Assembly (NCBI GenBank): GCA_003458705.1
Contig: QRVH01000001.1
Coordinates: 62,001-126,000, forward strand
Reading direction: 5' to 3'
Source of the DNA: Eubacterium sp. AF22-9
Lineage (GTDB): Bacteria; Bacillota; Clostridia; Lachnospirales; Lachnospiraceae
DNA length: 64,000 bases
This document shows, in pieces, positions 18,530-28,382 of the stretch. Positions within the stretch are counted from its first letter, which is position 1. Each line of letters opens with the position of its first letter. Under the pieces are notes generated by a model. The model made no database searches. It saw nothing but the letters and a program-made list of their open reading frames with translations, and was not told where the DNA came from. The position numbers and the translations under genes are program-made.

Positions 18530-19883
18530 TACAATGAAAGAAAATAAAATGGGTACAATGCCTGTTAATAAGCTGCTTATTAATATGGCTCTGCCAATGA
18601 TGATATCAATGCTTGTACAGGCACTGTATAATATTGTTGACAGTATATTTGTTGCAAGAATAAGTGAGGCAGCGCTTACAGCGGTTTCAATGGCATTTCC
18701 AATGCAGAATCTTATGATTGGTGTTGCAGGCGGCGTGGGTGTAGGTACTAATGCATTGCTTTCAAGGGCATTAGGAGAAGGAAGGCATGAAGAAGCTGAT
18801 AAAATGGCTGTGCAGGGTATATTCATAACGGCTTGCAGCTATATAATATTTCTTGCCATAGGGCTTTTCTTTGCCAGAGAGTTTTTTGTTATTCAGGGTG
18901 CTAATGAAGAGATAGCTGACTATGGTTATGATTATCTTTCAGTTATTCTTATTGTCAGCTTTGGCTGTCTGTTCCAGATGATATTTGAGAGATTATTACA
19001 GGCTACAGGAAGAACATTTTACAGCATGATTACACAGGGTACAGGTGCAATAATTAATATTATTCTTGACCCAATACTTATATTTGGTCTGTTTGGTGCA
19101 CCAAAGCTTGGTATTGTAGGTGCAGCAGCAGCCACGGTTGCGGGCCAGATTGTTGCAGCCGTTATGGCAGTGATATTTAATATTAAGGTTAATAAAGAGA
19201 TACATATTACTTTTAAGGGATTTAGACCATCAGGAAAAAGAATTTGCAATATCTTATTCATAGGAATTCCATCAGTTATTATGATGGCAATTGGTTCGGT
19301 TATGACATTCTGCATGAATAAGATTCTGGTTGTATTTACATCAACAGCGGTTGCTGTATTTGGTGTGTATTTTAAGCTGCAGAGCTTTGCATTTATGCCA
19401 ATATTTGGTATGAACAGTGGAATGGTTCCTATAATTGCTTTTAATTATGGGGCCAAGAGAGAAGACAGAGTTATACAGACACTTAAGCTTGCAGTAATGT
19501 ATGCAGAGATAATAATGATACTTTTCATGATTGTAGTTCAGATATTTCCAGTTCCAATGCTGTCAATATTCAGTGCATCGTCAGATATGATACGAATGGG
19601 CGTTCCTGCTTTAAGGACGATATCAATAAGTTTTATATTTGCAGGAATATGTATTATATGCAGTTCATTCTTTCAGGCACTTGGAAGCAGTATATACAGC
19701 ATGCTTGTATCATTTGTCAGACAGATAATATTCCTTGTGCCATGTGCTTATATTTTTTCCAGAACAGGGAATGTTAATCTTGTATGGTGGGCATGGCCGA
19801 TTGCGGAACTTGCTTCAGTTGCATTAAGTGTGTTCTTCTTTGTGAGAGTCAAGAAGAAAAAGTTTGGCTTTATGGAACAGTAA
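18522..19883 (+). CDS. MATE-family multidrug efflux transporter
   Basis: About 453 residues and twelve predicted membrane segments. The two-fold repeat typical of MATE proteins is visible: MPVNKLLINMALPMMISMLVQ near the start and the second half beginning around KRICNILFIGIPSVIMM. It would export cationic drugs or metabolites in exchange for Na+ or H+. ATG 18522 has GGGAGAAG upstream; the frame extends back to 18492 but that start lies within the YolD-like gene and lacks a ribosome site. Substrate is unknown. No regulator is adjacent. Confidence 0.9.
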   Translation: MSNTMKENKMGTMPVNKLLINMALPMMISMLVQALYNIVDSIFVARISEAALTAVSMAFPMQNLMIGVAGGVGVGTNALLSRALGEGRHEEADKMAVQGIFITACSYIIFLAIGLFFAREFFVIQGANEEIADYGYDYLSVILIVSFGCLFQMIFERLLQATGRTFYSMITQGTGAIINIILDPILIFGLFGAPKLGIVGAAAATVAGQIVAAVMAVIFNIKVNKEIHITFKGFRPSGKRICNILFIGIPSVIMMAIGSVMTFCMNKILVVFTSTAVAVFGVYFKLQSFAFMPIFGMNSGMVPIIAFNYGAKREDRVIQTLKLAVMYAEIIMILFMIVVQIFPVPMLSIFSASSDMIRMGVPALRTISISFIFAGICIICSSFFQALGSSIYSMLVSFVRQIIFLVPCAYIFSRTGNVNLVWWAWPIAELASVALSVFFFVRVKKKKFGFMEQ

Positions 19884-19921
19884 TGAGAAATACGATAAAT
19901 AATGAAGGATGAGGAATGAGT

Positions 19922-20316
19922 ATGAACAGACATATAGAGAAAGCTAAGGAACTGCGTTCACCGCAGAAATGCTATAATTGTGCCGAAACTATTATGATGG
20001 CATATGCTGATGATTTGGGATTAAGTGAGACACAGGCAGAGTGCTTGGCTGTAATTTTGGCGGCGGTATGAAATGTGGCGGAACATGCGGTGCAATCACC
20101 GGGGGACTTATGGTACTCGGCGCACTTGGTGTAAGTAGTCCAGGTGCTGTCGGAGCATTTCAGAGAACAATAAGGGACAATCACAATGGAATGACTAACT
20201 GTGCTGACCTTTTAAGAGACAATGCTTTAAAGGGTGGTGAGAAGAAGGCTCATTGTGACAGTATGATTATGGAATCAATACGGCTTATTGATGAGTTGAC
20301 AGGTAAAGATAAGTAA
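19922..20316 (+). pseudogene. C_GCAxxG_C_C family protein, frameshifted
   Basis: About 132 residues if repaired. The first frame gives CYNCAETIMMAYADDLGL and then runs out; the second gives NFGGGMKCGGTCGAITGG and TNCADLLRD...HCDSM. Adding one G at 20041 (GCAGAG|TG to GCAGAGGTG) fuses them into AEVLGCNFGGGM, exactly the family pattern. This cysteine-rich family (C_GCAxxG_C_C, PF09719) is suspected to bind a redox cofactor or metal; function is not established. ATG 19922 follows GAGG; ATG 19916 is also possible. It follows the MATE gene by 38 bases. Confidence 0.8.
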
Positions 20317-20329
20317 AAATACAGTTTGT

Positions 20330-20352
20330 TTATTGATAATATTTATCAATAA
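20330..20352. repeat. Perfect 10-bp inverted repeat
   Basis: TTATTGATAA and TTATCAATAA flank three bases just after the C_GCAxxG_C_C gene. It could be an operator or a weak 3' hairpin; no T tract. Confidence 0.5.
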
Positions 20353-20383
20353 GATATAGTGAATTATATAGTGAAATGTGATA

Positions 20384-20426
20384 AAGTAAGCGGGGTTAGG
20401 GAATTCTAACCTACGCTTACTTTTTT
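20384..20426 (+). terminator. Strong terminator
   Basis: AAGTAAGCG + GGTTAG pairs with CTAACC + CGCTTACTT with one internal mismatch, and the stem is followed by T6. It ends the polymerase-MATE-C_GCAxxG transcript. Confidence 0.88.
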
Positions 20427-20454
20427 GTGCCTGTTAATGATAAATTTTCACCTA

Positions 20455-20482
20455 TTGACACAAAATTAATAAGTGCTAATAT
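20455..20482 (+). promoter_or_regulatory. Promoter of FtsX-type ABC cassette
   Basis: Consensus TTGACA, 16-base spacer, TAATAT. A palindromic operator begins 8 bases downstream. Confidence 0.7.
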
Positions 20483-20489
20483 GATGAAT

Positions 20490-20509
20490 ATATGAACGAT
20501 TGTTCATAT
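20490..20509. promoter_or_regulatory. Palindromic operator downstream of promoter
   Basis: ATATGAAC and GTTCATAT are perfect inverted repeats around GATT, placed at the expected transcription start. TGAAC...GTTCA is typical of TetR-family operators, so a repressor encoded elsewhere is inferred. Confidence 0.6.
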
Positions 20510-20544
20510 AACGATATGAGAGGGCGTGCCCGAAGGAGGTAAAT

Positions 20545-21243
20545 ATGTTTTTAGAGATTAAGGGAATCAAAAAGCATTATGGAGAAGGCGAAAGCCGGGT
20601 AGAAGTACTGAATGGTATAGACATACAGGTTAATAAAGGGGAAATTGTTGTACTGCTTGGTCCATCAGGTTCTGGTAAATCAACACTGCTTAATATTATC
20701 GGTGGTATTGATGATGCTGACGAGGGTTATATATCTATAGATGGTGAGAAAACAGCGGATATGAATGAGAAGCGTCTTACACAGTACAGAAGAAAGCATC
20801 TTGGATATGTTTTTCAGATGTATAATCTTATACCTAACCTTACTGTAAGGGAAAATATTGAGGTTGGTGCTTACTTAAGTGATAAGGCACTTGATACTGA
20901 CGAGATACTTAACACACTTGGACTTTCAGACCATGCTGACAAGAAGCCTAACCAGTTATCAGGTGGTCAGCAGCAGAGAACTTCAATAGGAAGAGCACTT
21001 ATCAAGAATCCTGATATCCTGTTATGTGATGAACCGACAGGAGCACTTGATTACAATACATCCAAGGACATATTAAAGCTTATTGAAGACGTTAATAAGA
21101 AGTATGGTAATACTATAATAATAGTTACACATAATGATGCTATCAAGAATATGGCAGACAGAGTTATTACATTAAGAGATGGCAGAATCCGTAAGAACTA
21201 TGTTAATGATAACAAGATTGCAGCAGCAGACCTTGAGTGGTAA
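20545..21243 (+). CDS. ABC transporter ATP-binding protein (MacB/LolD/FtsE-like)
   Basis: 232 residues with complete ABC motifs: Walker A GPSGSGKS, signature LSGGQQQR, Walker B ILLCDEPTGALD and H-loop IIIVTHND. The TGALD wording and the FtsX-type permease next door define the MacB/BceA-like subgroup, whose members drive mechanotransmission or export of antimicrobial peptides and lipids rather than import. GAAGGAGG precedes the ATG. The permease gene starts 14 bases after the stop. Expression is probably controlled through the palindrome at 20490. Confidence 0.92.
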   Translation: MFLEIKGIKKHYGEGESRVEVLNGIDIQVNKGEIVVLLGPSGSGKSTLLNIIGGIDDADEGYISIDGEKTADMNEKRLTQYRRKHLGYVFQMYNLIPNLTVRENIEVGAYLSDKALDTDEILNTLGLSDHADKKPNQLSGGQQQRTSIGRALIKNPDILLCDEPTGALDYNTSKDILKLIEDVNKKYGNTIIIVTHNDAIKNMADRVITLRDGRIRKNYVNDNKIAAADLEW

Positions 21244-21257
21244 GAGAGGAGATAATT

Positions 21258-23563
21258 ATGAGAAATCCTTTAAATAAGCGTCTGCCAAGAGAATTAAAGC
21301 ATGATTTTGGTAAATATCTTGTGATATTCTTGTTTATGGTTATGATGATTTCGTTAGTCAGCGGATTCCTTGTAGCAGACAACAGTGTAAAGCACTCATA
21401 TGATGAGGGCTTTGAAAATATAATCTTGAAGATGGACATTTTGCGTTAGATAAAGAGCCTGACAGCTCACTTATAAAAGATATTGAGAATAAGACTGACA
21501 GCAAGCTTTATGACTTAAGATACTTTGAGGAAGACGAGGCTGACAGTGGTGCAACAATCAGAGTGTATAAAGACAGGACAGAGGTTAACCTTGAGTGCGT
21601 TATGGAAGGTGAGATGCCTGCTGCTGATAATGAAATAGCACTTGACCGTATGTATGCACAGAATGCAAAGATTAAGGTTGGAGACACAATTAAACTCGCA
21701 GGAAAAGAGTTAAAGGTTACCGGATTTGTTGCAGTTCCTGATTATAGCTGCCTTTTTGAGAATAATTCAGACATGATGTTTGATTCAACTAATTTTTCTA
21801 TTGCAGTTATGACTGATAAGGGCTTTGAAAATGTTTCAAGTAATCATGTGAAATATAATTATGCATGGAAATATAACAAGGAAGTATCCGGTGATAAGGC
21901 AGAAAAAGAGGCTTCTGATGATTTTCTTAAAAATCTTGGCGATATTATCAAAGAATATGATACAAAGCTTATGATGAGCGGTAATACAGATATTATCAGT
22001 GTATCTGATTATCTTCCAAGATACATTAACAAGGCTGTTAATTTCACCGGTGATGATATGGGGTCAGATAAGGCAACTATTATGCTTTTTGACTATATCG
22101 TTGTGATTGTAATTGCCTTTGTATTCGCTGTTACAACATCTAATACAATCAGTCAGGAGGCTGGTGTTATTGGAACTCTCCGTGCGTCAGGTTATAAGAG
22201 AAGTGAGATTGTAAGACATTACATGGTGCTTCCTGTTGCTGTAACACTGGTTGCTGCGGTTGTTGGTAATATACTTGGTTATACAATTCTGGAAAAGGTG
22301 TTTGTAGATATATATTATAACAGCTATAGTCTGTGTACTTATACAACACTGCTTAATTCAGAAGCATTTGTTGATACAACAGTTGTTCCGATTATTATTA
22401 TGTTTGTTGTTAATCTTATTGTACTTGAGAAGAAGCTTCGACTTTCACCGCTTAAATTCTTAAGACATGAGCTTACTAACAGAAAGAAAAAGAAACTTAT
22501 AAAGTTAAGCCACAAGATTCCTTTCATGACAAGGTTCAGATTAAGAATTATGTTCCAGAATATACCTAATTATCTGACACTGTTCTTAGGAATACTGATT
22601 GCAGGTGCACTTGTTGTATTCAGTATCATGTTTGAACCGCTTATTAATGATTATGCTGATGTTGTTAAGAAGTCACAGATATGTGAATACCAGTATGTTT
22701 TAAAGAGTCAGGTGGAAACTGATATATCAGGTGCCGAAAAGTACTGTGTGACTTCACTTAATACAACTGATGAAAAATATATGACTGATGATATCATGGT
22801 ATACGGCATTGAGGATAACAGCAGATATGTTGATATGGATATTAAGGATGATGAAGTGCTTGTATCTAATGGAGTAATGGTGAAATTCGGTCTTAAAAAG
22901 GGCGATACATTTAAACTGAAAGACCCTTATTCAGATAATGAGTATGAATTCAGGATAGCAGGAAGCTATACATATGACGCTGCACTTGCTGTATTCATGA
23001 CAAGAAATAACTTTATTGATACATTCGATAAGGATGACGATTACTTTACAGGATATTTCACAGACAAGAAGCTGACTGATATTGATGATAAATATATTGC
23101 GTCAACAATCACATATGAAGATCTTACAAAGGTGTCTAACCAGATGAAGGTTTCGATGGGTGAAATGATGTACATACTGAAGTATTTTGGAATTATAATG
23201 TTCGTACTTCTTATGTATCTGTTATCTAAACAGATTATCGAAAAGAATGCACAGTCAATTTCAATGACTAAGATTCTTGGCTTCAAGAATGGAGAGATTG
23301 GAGGATTGTATATAATGGCAACTTCGATTATGGTCGTTATATCACTTGTTGTTTCAGTTCCTTTAATCAATGTCATGCTTAAGTGGGCATTCTCATCATA
23401 TCTTTACACTATGATGACAGGATATATTCCATACATGATAAGAAAAAGCTGCTTTGTTGAGATGGTTATTCTTGGAATTGTATGCTATGCAGTTGTTGCT
23501 GTGCTTCAGCTTGTGAAGATTTCTAAGATTCCTAAGACGGATGCACTGAAGAACGTAGAATAA
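21258..23563 (+). pseudogene. FtsX-domain ABC transporter permease, frameshifted
   Basis: About 768 residues when repaired, with an N-terminal membrane segment, a large extracellular domain and two FtsX domains of three segments each. The first frame ends at 21449. Adding one A to the A4 run at 21415-21418 gives FEKYNLEDGHFALDKEP and joins the downstream frame, which continues to 23563 without interruption. The start at ATG 21258 is backed by AGAGGAG; the frame reaches 21237 without support. It is the membrane partner of the ATPase encoded 14 bases upstream. Confidence 0.85.
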
Positions 23564-23579
23564 AACCAGAATTTACTTC

Positions 23580-23608
23580 TTGACAATACAAAAATAATTT
23601 AATAATAT
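23580..23608 (+). promoter_or_regulatory. Promoter of hxlR-like gene
   Basis: Consensus TTGACA, 17-base spacer, TAATAT. The predicted start lies just before the hairpin at 23617. Confidence 0.7.
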
Positions 23609-23616
23609 ACTAACAA

Positions 23617-23673
23617 ACAGTGAGTAGCATTACAGCATAAATCCGACTGTAATGGGGCTCACTGTATTTTTTT
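23617..23673 (+). terminator. Two-segment hairpin with T tract at 5' end of hxlR leader
   Basis: ACAGTGAG pairs with CTCACTGT and, inside it, CATTACAG pairs with CTGTAATG; T7 follows. It could be the terminator of the upstream ABC operon, but since the promoter at 23580 lies before it, it could also attenuate hxlR transcription. Confidence 0.7.
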
Positions 23674-23712
23674 ATGCGAAAAACACCATTGCAGTAGGAA
23701 AAGGAGGTAACA

Positions 23713-24060
23713 ATGAAACTGAAAAAACAGTACGACTGCAATCTTGTTATGATGAATGATCTTATTGGTGGAAAATGGAAATTAAGAATTTTATGGCATA
23801 TCATGAATGGAGATAACAGATTTTCCATGCTTGAAAAGACGATTGACAGTATAACACCAAAAGTTCTGATGTCGCAGCTTAATGAAATGGAAGAAAGTGG
23901 TCTGATATTAAAACATGTATTAGTCAGTACACCGCCTAAAGTTGTTGTTTACGAGATAAATCCTGAATATTCAGGTATATGTGAAATAGTTAATATTGCC
24001 CATTCATTTTCCAGAATGTATGGTACAAAGAATAATATTGACATACTTACAAAAAAGTAA
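23713..24060 (+). CDS. HxlR-family winged-helix regulator
   Basis: 115 residues, the normal HxlR size. The pattern LIGGKWKLRILWHIMNGDNRFSMLEKTI followed by TPKVLMSQLNEMEESGLI is that of HxlR-type helix-turn-helix proteins, dimeric regulators that often sense redox or electrophile stress. Here the conserved CPV-type cysteine appears in CNLVMMNDLIGGKW. A consensus promoter lies upstream and a terminator directly downstream, so it is monocistronic. Adjacent siderophore importer genes are possible targets, but no operator shared with them was found. Confidence 0.88.
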   Translation: MKLKKQYDCNLVMMNDLIGGKWKLRILWHIMNGDNRFSMLEKTIDSITPKVLMSQLNEMEESGLILKHVLVSTPPKVVVYEINPEYSGICEIVNIAHSFSRMYGTKNNIDILTKK

Positions 24061-24105
24061 GTTCTTGTCAATAAACATAAGCTTATTTATAATCACCGTT
24101 GTTCA

Positions 24106-24130
24106 CAGCATTTAATAAATGCTGTTTTTT
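24106..24130 (+). terminator. Terminator of hxlR-like gene
   Basis: CAGCATTT and AAATGCTG around a 3-base loop, then T6, about 45 bases after the stop. Confidence 0.85.
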
Positions 24131-24181
24131 AAAGAAAATAAGTTAGTATATTCTAACAAAAGTAAGCGAAAAAGGAGAATG

Positions 24182-25236
24182 ATGGTAATTATGATAAAGA
24201 CATTTATTAAGAAAAATATAATTACATTGACTCTTGCGATACTTCTTCTGGTTTTGTCTGTTGTGTCGCTTTTTATAGGGGCAATTGATATTAATATAAA
24301 AAATTTTTTTATGGATTCGCAGGCAATGGAAGTCTTTGTGATATCAAGACTGCCAAGCTTCTGGCTATTCTGTGTACAGGAATAGGAATAAGTGTAGCAG
24401 GACTTATAATGCAGCAGTTGTGCATGAATAAATTTGTTTCACCAACAACCGGAGCAACAATTTCATCAGCACAGTTTGGAATTCTTCTTGCACTTATACT
24501 TGTACCAGATGCCACTATATGGGGTAGAGCAATATTTGCATTTGTAAGCGCAATACTTGGTACATGGATTTTTGTCTGGTTTATACAACGCATACAGTAT
24601 AAGGACATTGTGATGGTTCCACTTGTAGGAATAATGTTTGGAAATGTTATTGGAGGAGTAACGAACTTCCTTGCCTACAAGTATGAAGTTACACAGGCAT
24701 TATCGACATGGCTGGTAGGACATTTTTCAATGGTATTAAAGGGAAGGTATGAAATTGTTTATCTGACTGTGCCACTCGTTATACTGGCATTCATATTTGC
24801 TAATCATTTTAACATTGTGGGTATGGGAAAAGATTTTTCAAAGAATCTTGGAGTACCATATAATTTTGTCCTTTTTGCAGGACTTACAATAGCAGCTATG
24901 ATTACAGCATCAATTATAGTGGTTGTAGGTTCAATTTCTTATATAGGACTGATTGTTCCAAATGTGGTTGCAATGTTCAAGGGCGATAAGATAAGAGGAA
25001 CTCTTGTTGATACCGCACTTTTTGGGGCTTTGTTTGTGCTGGTGTGTGACATTATTGGAAGAGTTGTTATTATGCCGTATGAACTTCCAATTGAACTTAT
25101 AGTTGGAATACTTGGAAGTCTGATATTTGTAGCACTGTTAATATACAGACTTAAGCATGGAAGAAAGATTGTTAGTATTAAATTATTTAATGAGCAGAAA
25201 GAGGTAAATAATGAACAGGAAAAGAAATATATATAA
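24182..25236 (+). pseudogene. Siderophore ABC permease 1 (FecCD family), frameshifted
   Basis: About 351 residues when repaired, of the YclN/CeuB type. The frame starting ATG 24182 (AAAGGAG upstream) ends at 24385. One base is missing after 24357 (CCA AG|CTT); restoring it gives LPRLLAILCTGIGISVAGLIMQQL, the typical FecCD segment, and the frame then runs to 25236 through NKFVSPTTGAT. It forms half the membrane channel for ferric siderophores, with the permease that overlaps its 3' end by 26 bases. Confidence 0.85.
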
Positions 25237-26179
25237 GTTGATTATTCTTGCTGTTATCGTTCTGCTTGCAATGGCAGCTTACATGACAATAGGTGTTAAA
25301 TTTCATAATGAGAGACTTATGAGATTTGCATTCAAAATAAGATACCCAAAACTTATTGCAGTGATAATCACGGCATTCACAATAGGTGGGGCATCAATAG
25401 TGTTTCAGTCAGTTATAAATAATACTATTGTTACTCCGTGTCTTTTAGGAATGAATTCGCTTTATACACTTATACATACAGCAGTAGTGTTTTTCTTAGG
25501 GTCAGGCAGTATGCTTGTTATAAATGCGAATATGAGTTTTGCACTTGACCTTGTAATAATGGGTGTTGTAGCAACATTTATATATAGTTATCTTTTTAAA
25601 GTGACTAACCATAACGTGCTTTATGTATTGCTTATCGGGACGGTTCTTACATCATTCTTTTCGAGCATACAAAGCACACTGACAAGAGTAATGGATCCTA
25701 ATGAATATGACACACTTCTTACTTCGTTAGTGGCAAGTTTCAGTAATGTTAATTCTGAAATAATAATTTTTTCATTGATTATAATTGCAGCAATTATTGT
25801 GGTATTTCGAAAAGAACTTGCAATGCTTGATGTGCTTACACTTGGAAAAGAGCAGGCTGTTAATCTTGGAGTTGATTATGACAAATGTATAAGAAGACTT
25901 TTACTGGCTGTTACATTATGTATATCGGTTGCTACAGCAATGGTTGGACCAATATCATTTCTTGGTCTGATAATTGCTAATCTTTCGAGACAAATGTTAA
26001 AAACATACCGCCATACACAGCTGATACTTGGTTCTGCATTATTTGGGATGATAGGACTTATATTAGGACAGCTTATAGTTGAAAGGGTGTTTATCTATGC
26101 AATACCTGTAAGTGTGTTTATTACAGTTGGAGGAGGAATATATTTCCTGTATCTGTTGCTTGCAGGAAAAAGAGCATAA
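25211..26179 (+). CDS. Siderophore ABC permease 2 (FecCD family)
   Basis: 322 residues, about nine membrane segments, of the YclO/CeuC type. Diagnostic parts are KLIAVIITAFTIGGASIVFQ near the start, VTPCLLGMNSLY, and VGPISFLGLIIANLSR in the C-terminal half. It pairs with the upstream permease and the ATPase starting 20 bases after its stop. AAAGAGGTAA precedes the ATG. Intact, unlike its two flanking partners. Confidence 0.92.
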   Translation: MNRKRNIYKLIILAVIVLLAMAAYMTIGVKFHNERLMRFAFKIRYPKLIAVIITAFTIGGASIVFQSVINNTIVTPCLLGMNSLYTLIHTAVVFFLGSGSMLVINANMSFALDLVIMGVVATFIYSYLFKVTNHNVLYVLLIGTVLTSFFSSIQSTLTRVMDPNEYDTLLTSLVASFSNVNSEIIIFSLIIIAAIIVVFRKELAMLDVLTLGKEQAVNLGVDYDKCIRRLLLAVTLCISVATAMVGPISFLGLIIANLSRQMLKTYRHTQLILGSALFGMIGLILGQLIVERVFIYAIPVSVFITVGGGIYFLYLLLAGKRA

Positions 26180-26199
26180 TACTAAGAAGGAGAACAATA

Positions 26200-26951
26200 A
26201 TGGTTGTAGATAAATTGTTGAAAAAATATGATAAAAAAGTAGTTGTAGATTCAGTAAGCTTTTCTATACCAAAAGGCAAGGTTACATCATTTATTGGACC
26301 TAATGGAGCAGGAAAATCTACAGTTATGGGAATGATATCAAGGCTTATTGCTAATGATGCAGGTATTATTGAATTTCAGGGAAAGTCAATGCATGACTGG
26401 AAAAGTAAGGAACTTGCAAAGCATCTGGCAATACTTACCCAGAGCAATAATATACAAATGAAGCTCACAGTTGAAGAACTTGTGGCATTTGGAAGGTTTC
26501 CTCATTCAGGAGGAAGACTTAATGATAAGGATAAAGATATAATTAATAAGTCAATTGAATACATGGAACTTAATGAATTCAGAAACAGATTTATAGATGA
26601 ATTGTCTGGCGGACAGAGACAGCGTGCATATATTGCAATGGTTATAGCACAGGATACAGAATTTATTCTTCTTGATGAGCCTACGAACAATCTTGACATA
26701 TATCATGCAACTAATCTTATGAAGATTATAAGAAAACTCAGCGATGAACTTGGAAAAACAGTTGTCACAGTTTTACATGAGATTAATTATGCAGCATTTT
26801 ATTCTGATTATATATGTGCATTTAAAGACGGCAGGGTTGCCAAATTTGCACAGTTGATGAGGTTATGACTAAAGAAGTCTTAGCAGAAATATATAATGTT
26901 GATTTTGAAATAATGAATATACAGGGCAGACCATTGTCAATATATTATTAA
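26200..26951 (+). pseudogene. Siderophore ABC transporter ATP-binding protein, frameshifted near 3' end
   Basis: The core is complete: Walker A GPNGAGKS, signature LSGGQRQR, Walker B FILLDEPTNNLD and H-loop VLHEINYA, as in YclP/CeuD. The frame stops at 26868 with an unnatural tail. Restoring one G at 26848 (TTTG|CACA to TTTGGCACA) gives KFGTVDEVMTKEVLAEIYN and a normal end at 26951, about 250 residues. Because only the tail is affected, the truncated form might still work. It energises the FecCD permeases upstream. Confidence 0.87.
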
Positions 26952-27054
26952 TTTATTATGGCTTCAGGCCCTGCATGCGGGCTTTAGCATATATGTATGA
27001 TGTCAGTCGCGAAGCATTGTACAGAAAAATAAAAATAGAAGAGGATAACATATA

Positions 27055-28032
27055 ATGAAAAAAATTACAGCTATATTATTAATGGCACTTATGGTTCTTT
27101 CACTTACTGCGTGTGGTAACCAGACCGGTAAGGATAATAATGGTTCAGAAGGAAGTACTGAACCAACAAGCGTAACAATAACAACATTAAATGGACAGAA
27201 AGAAGAGACACAGCTTGAGGTTCCATATAATCCTGAAAGAATAGCAATTCTTGACCTTGCTGCTCTTGATATAATAGATAGTATCGGTGTTGGTGACAAA
27301 GTTGTTGGAATGGCACAGACAAGCATTGATTATCTTTCTCATTATTCAGAAAACAAGAGCATAAAGAATCTTGGTACAATAAAAGAAGCTGATATTGAAG
27401 CAGTTATGGAATGTGAACCAGATATAATATTTATCGGTGGAAGACTGTCAGCTTCATATGATAAGTTAAGTGAAATAGCTCCTGTTGTTTATCTTGCAAC
27501 AGACAGCAGTATAGGACTTGTTGAAAGTACTTTGAAAAATGCAAGAACAATAGCATCTATATTTGGCAAAGAGAATGAAGTTGAGGATAAAGTTAATCAG
27601 TATAATAGCAGAATAAACAACTTAAAGAGTATTGCATCTGGAAAGAATGCTCTTGTAGGAATGACAACAAGCGGAAGCTTTAATATTCTTGGTAATGATG
27701 GAAGATGCTCAATTATAGGTAATGAGATTGGCTTCAATAATCTTGGAGCAACAGGAAACACTTCAACACATGGAAATGAGGCTTCTTTTGAAACAGTAGT
27801 TGCAAAGAATCCGGAATATATATTTGTTATGGACAGAGATAAGGCTATAGGAAAAGCTGGTGCAGCATCTGCTAAGGAAATAGTTGAAAATGATCTTGTA
27901 AAATCAACTCCTGCATATAAGAATAATCATATTATTTATCTTGAAAATCCTAATGTATGGTATACAGCAGAGGGCGGAATTCAGGCACTTGATATGATGC
28001 TTAAGGATCTTGAAAAGGGTCTTGGAATGTGA
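27055..28032 (+). CDS. Siderophore-binding lipoprotein (CeuE/YclQ/FpuA-like)
   Basis: 325 residues. A signal peptide with lipobox LSLTAC anchors it to the outer membrane face. The rest is a periplasmic-binding fold of the FepB/CeuE group: VPYNPERIAILDLAALDII, then VMECEPDIIFIGGR, and LGATGNTSTHGNEASFE in the second lobe. It delivers a ferric catecholate-type siderophore to the permeases; gene order permease-permease-ATPase-binding protein equals ceuBCDE and yclNOPQ. It begins 103 bases after the ATPase stop and ends at a terminator. Confidence 0.9.
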   Translation: MKKITAILLMALMVLSLTACGNQTGKDNNGSEGSTEPTSVTITTLNGQKEETQLEVPYNPERIAILDLAALDIIDSIGVGDKVVGMAQTSIDYLSHYSENKSIKNLGTIKEADIEAVMECEPDIIFIGGRLSASYDKLSEIAPVVYLATDSSIGLVESTLKNARTIASIFGKENEVEDKVNQYNSRINNLKSIASGKNALVGMTTSGSFNILGNDGRCSIIGNEIGFNNLGATGNTSTHGNEASFETVVAKNPEYIFVMDRDKAIGKAGAASAKEIVENDLVKSTPAYKNNHIIYLENPNVWYTAEGGIQALDMMLKDLEKGLGM

Positions 28033-28112
28033 TACCGATAGGTAGTCGTATTATTAGTGGATTTATAGGCAGAAATTTGGAAAAACTGAATATTATTTTG
28101 ATTTTTATTTTG

Positions 28113-28160
28113 AAAACACCTATAAGACAGTTCATTATGGAATGTCTTATAGGTGTTTTT
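28113..28160 (+). terminator. Terminator of siderophore importer operon
   Basis: AAAACACCTATAAGACA pairs perfectly with TGTCTTATAGGTGTTTT, ending in a run of five T residues. Confidence 0.88.
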
Positions 28161-28262
28161 GCTGAAAATTCTAAAAACTAGTTGGAAAGTACCTATAAAT
28201 GCTTATGAAAAATGATATTTATAGGAACGGCAATTCCACATAAAGATAAAAACTCATTCAGG

Positions 28263-28291
28263 TTGACATCACAAGAATATGTATATATAAT
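28263..28291 (+). promoter_or_regulatory. Fully consensus promoter of marR-MATE operon
   Basis: TTGACA, exactly 17 bases, TATAAT. Its -10 element overlaps the palindrome at 28288, implying repression by the MarR protein. Confidence 0.88.
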
Positions 28292-28306
28292 TACCGCTGG
28301 TAATTA
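28288..28306. promoter_or_regulatory. MarR-type operator 1
   Basis: TAATTACC and GGTAATTA form a perfect palindrome around GCT, overlapping the -10 element of the marR promoter. Autorepression is inferred. Confidence 0.65.
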
Positions 28307-28322
28307 ACAGAAATAATTAATA

Positions 28323-28348
28323 GAGGTAATTAATGAAATGATTACCTC
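28323..28348. promoter_or_regulatory. MarR-type operator 2
   Basis: GAGGTAAT and ATTACCTC form a perfect inverted repeat with a 10-base gap and share the GGTAAT core with operator 1, 35 bases downstream of it. Confidence 0.5.
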
Positions 28349-28382
28349 CTGAGACCATATAACTTAAGGAGATGAATGTGTT

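Noticed and set aside
24140-24160. GTTAG...CTAAC inverted repeat before the siderophore permease as an operator
   Set aside because: Only 5-bp arms in AT-rich DNA and no second copy near the hxlR gene.
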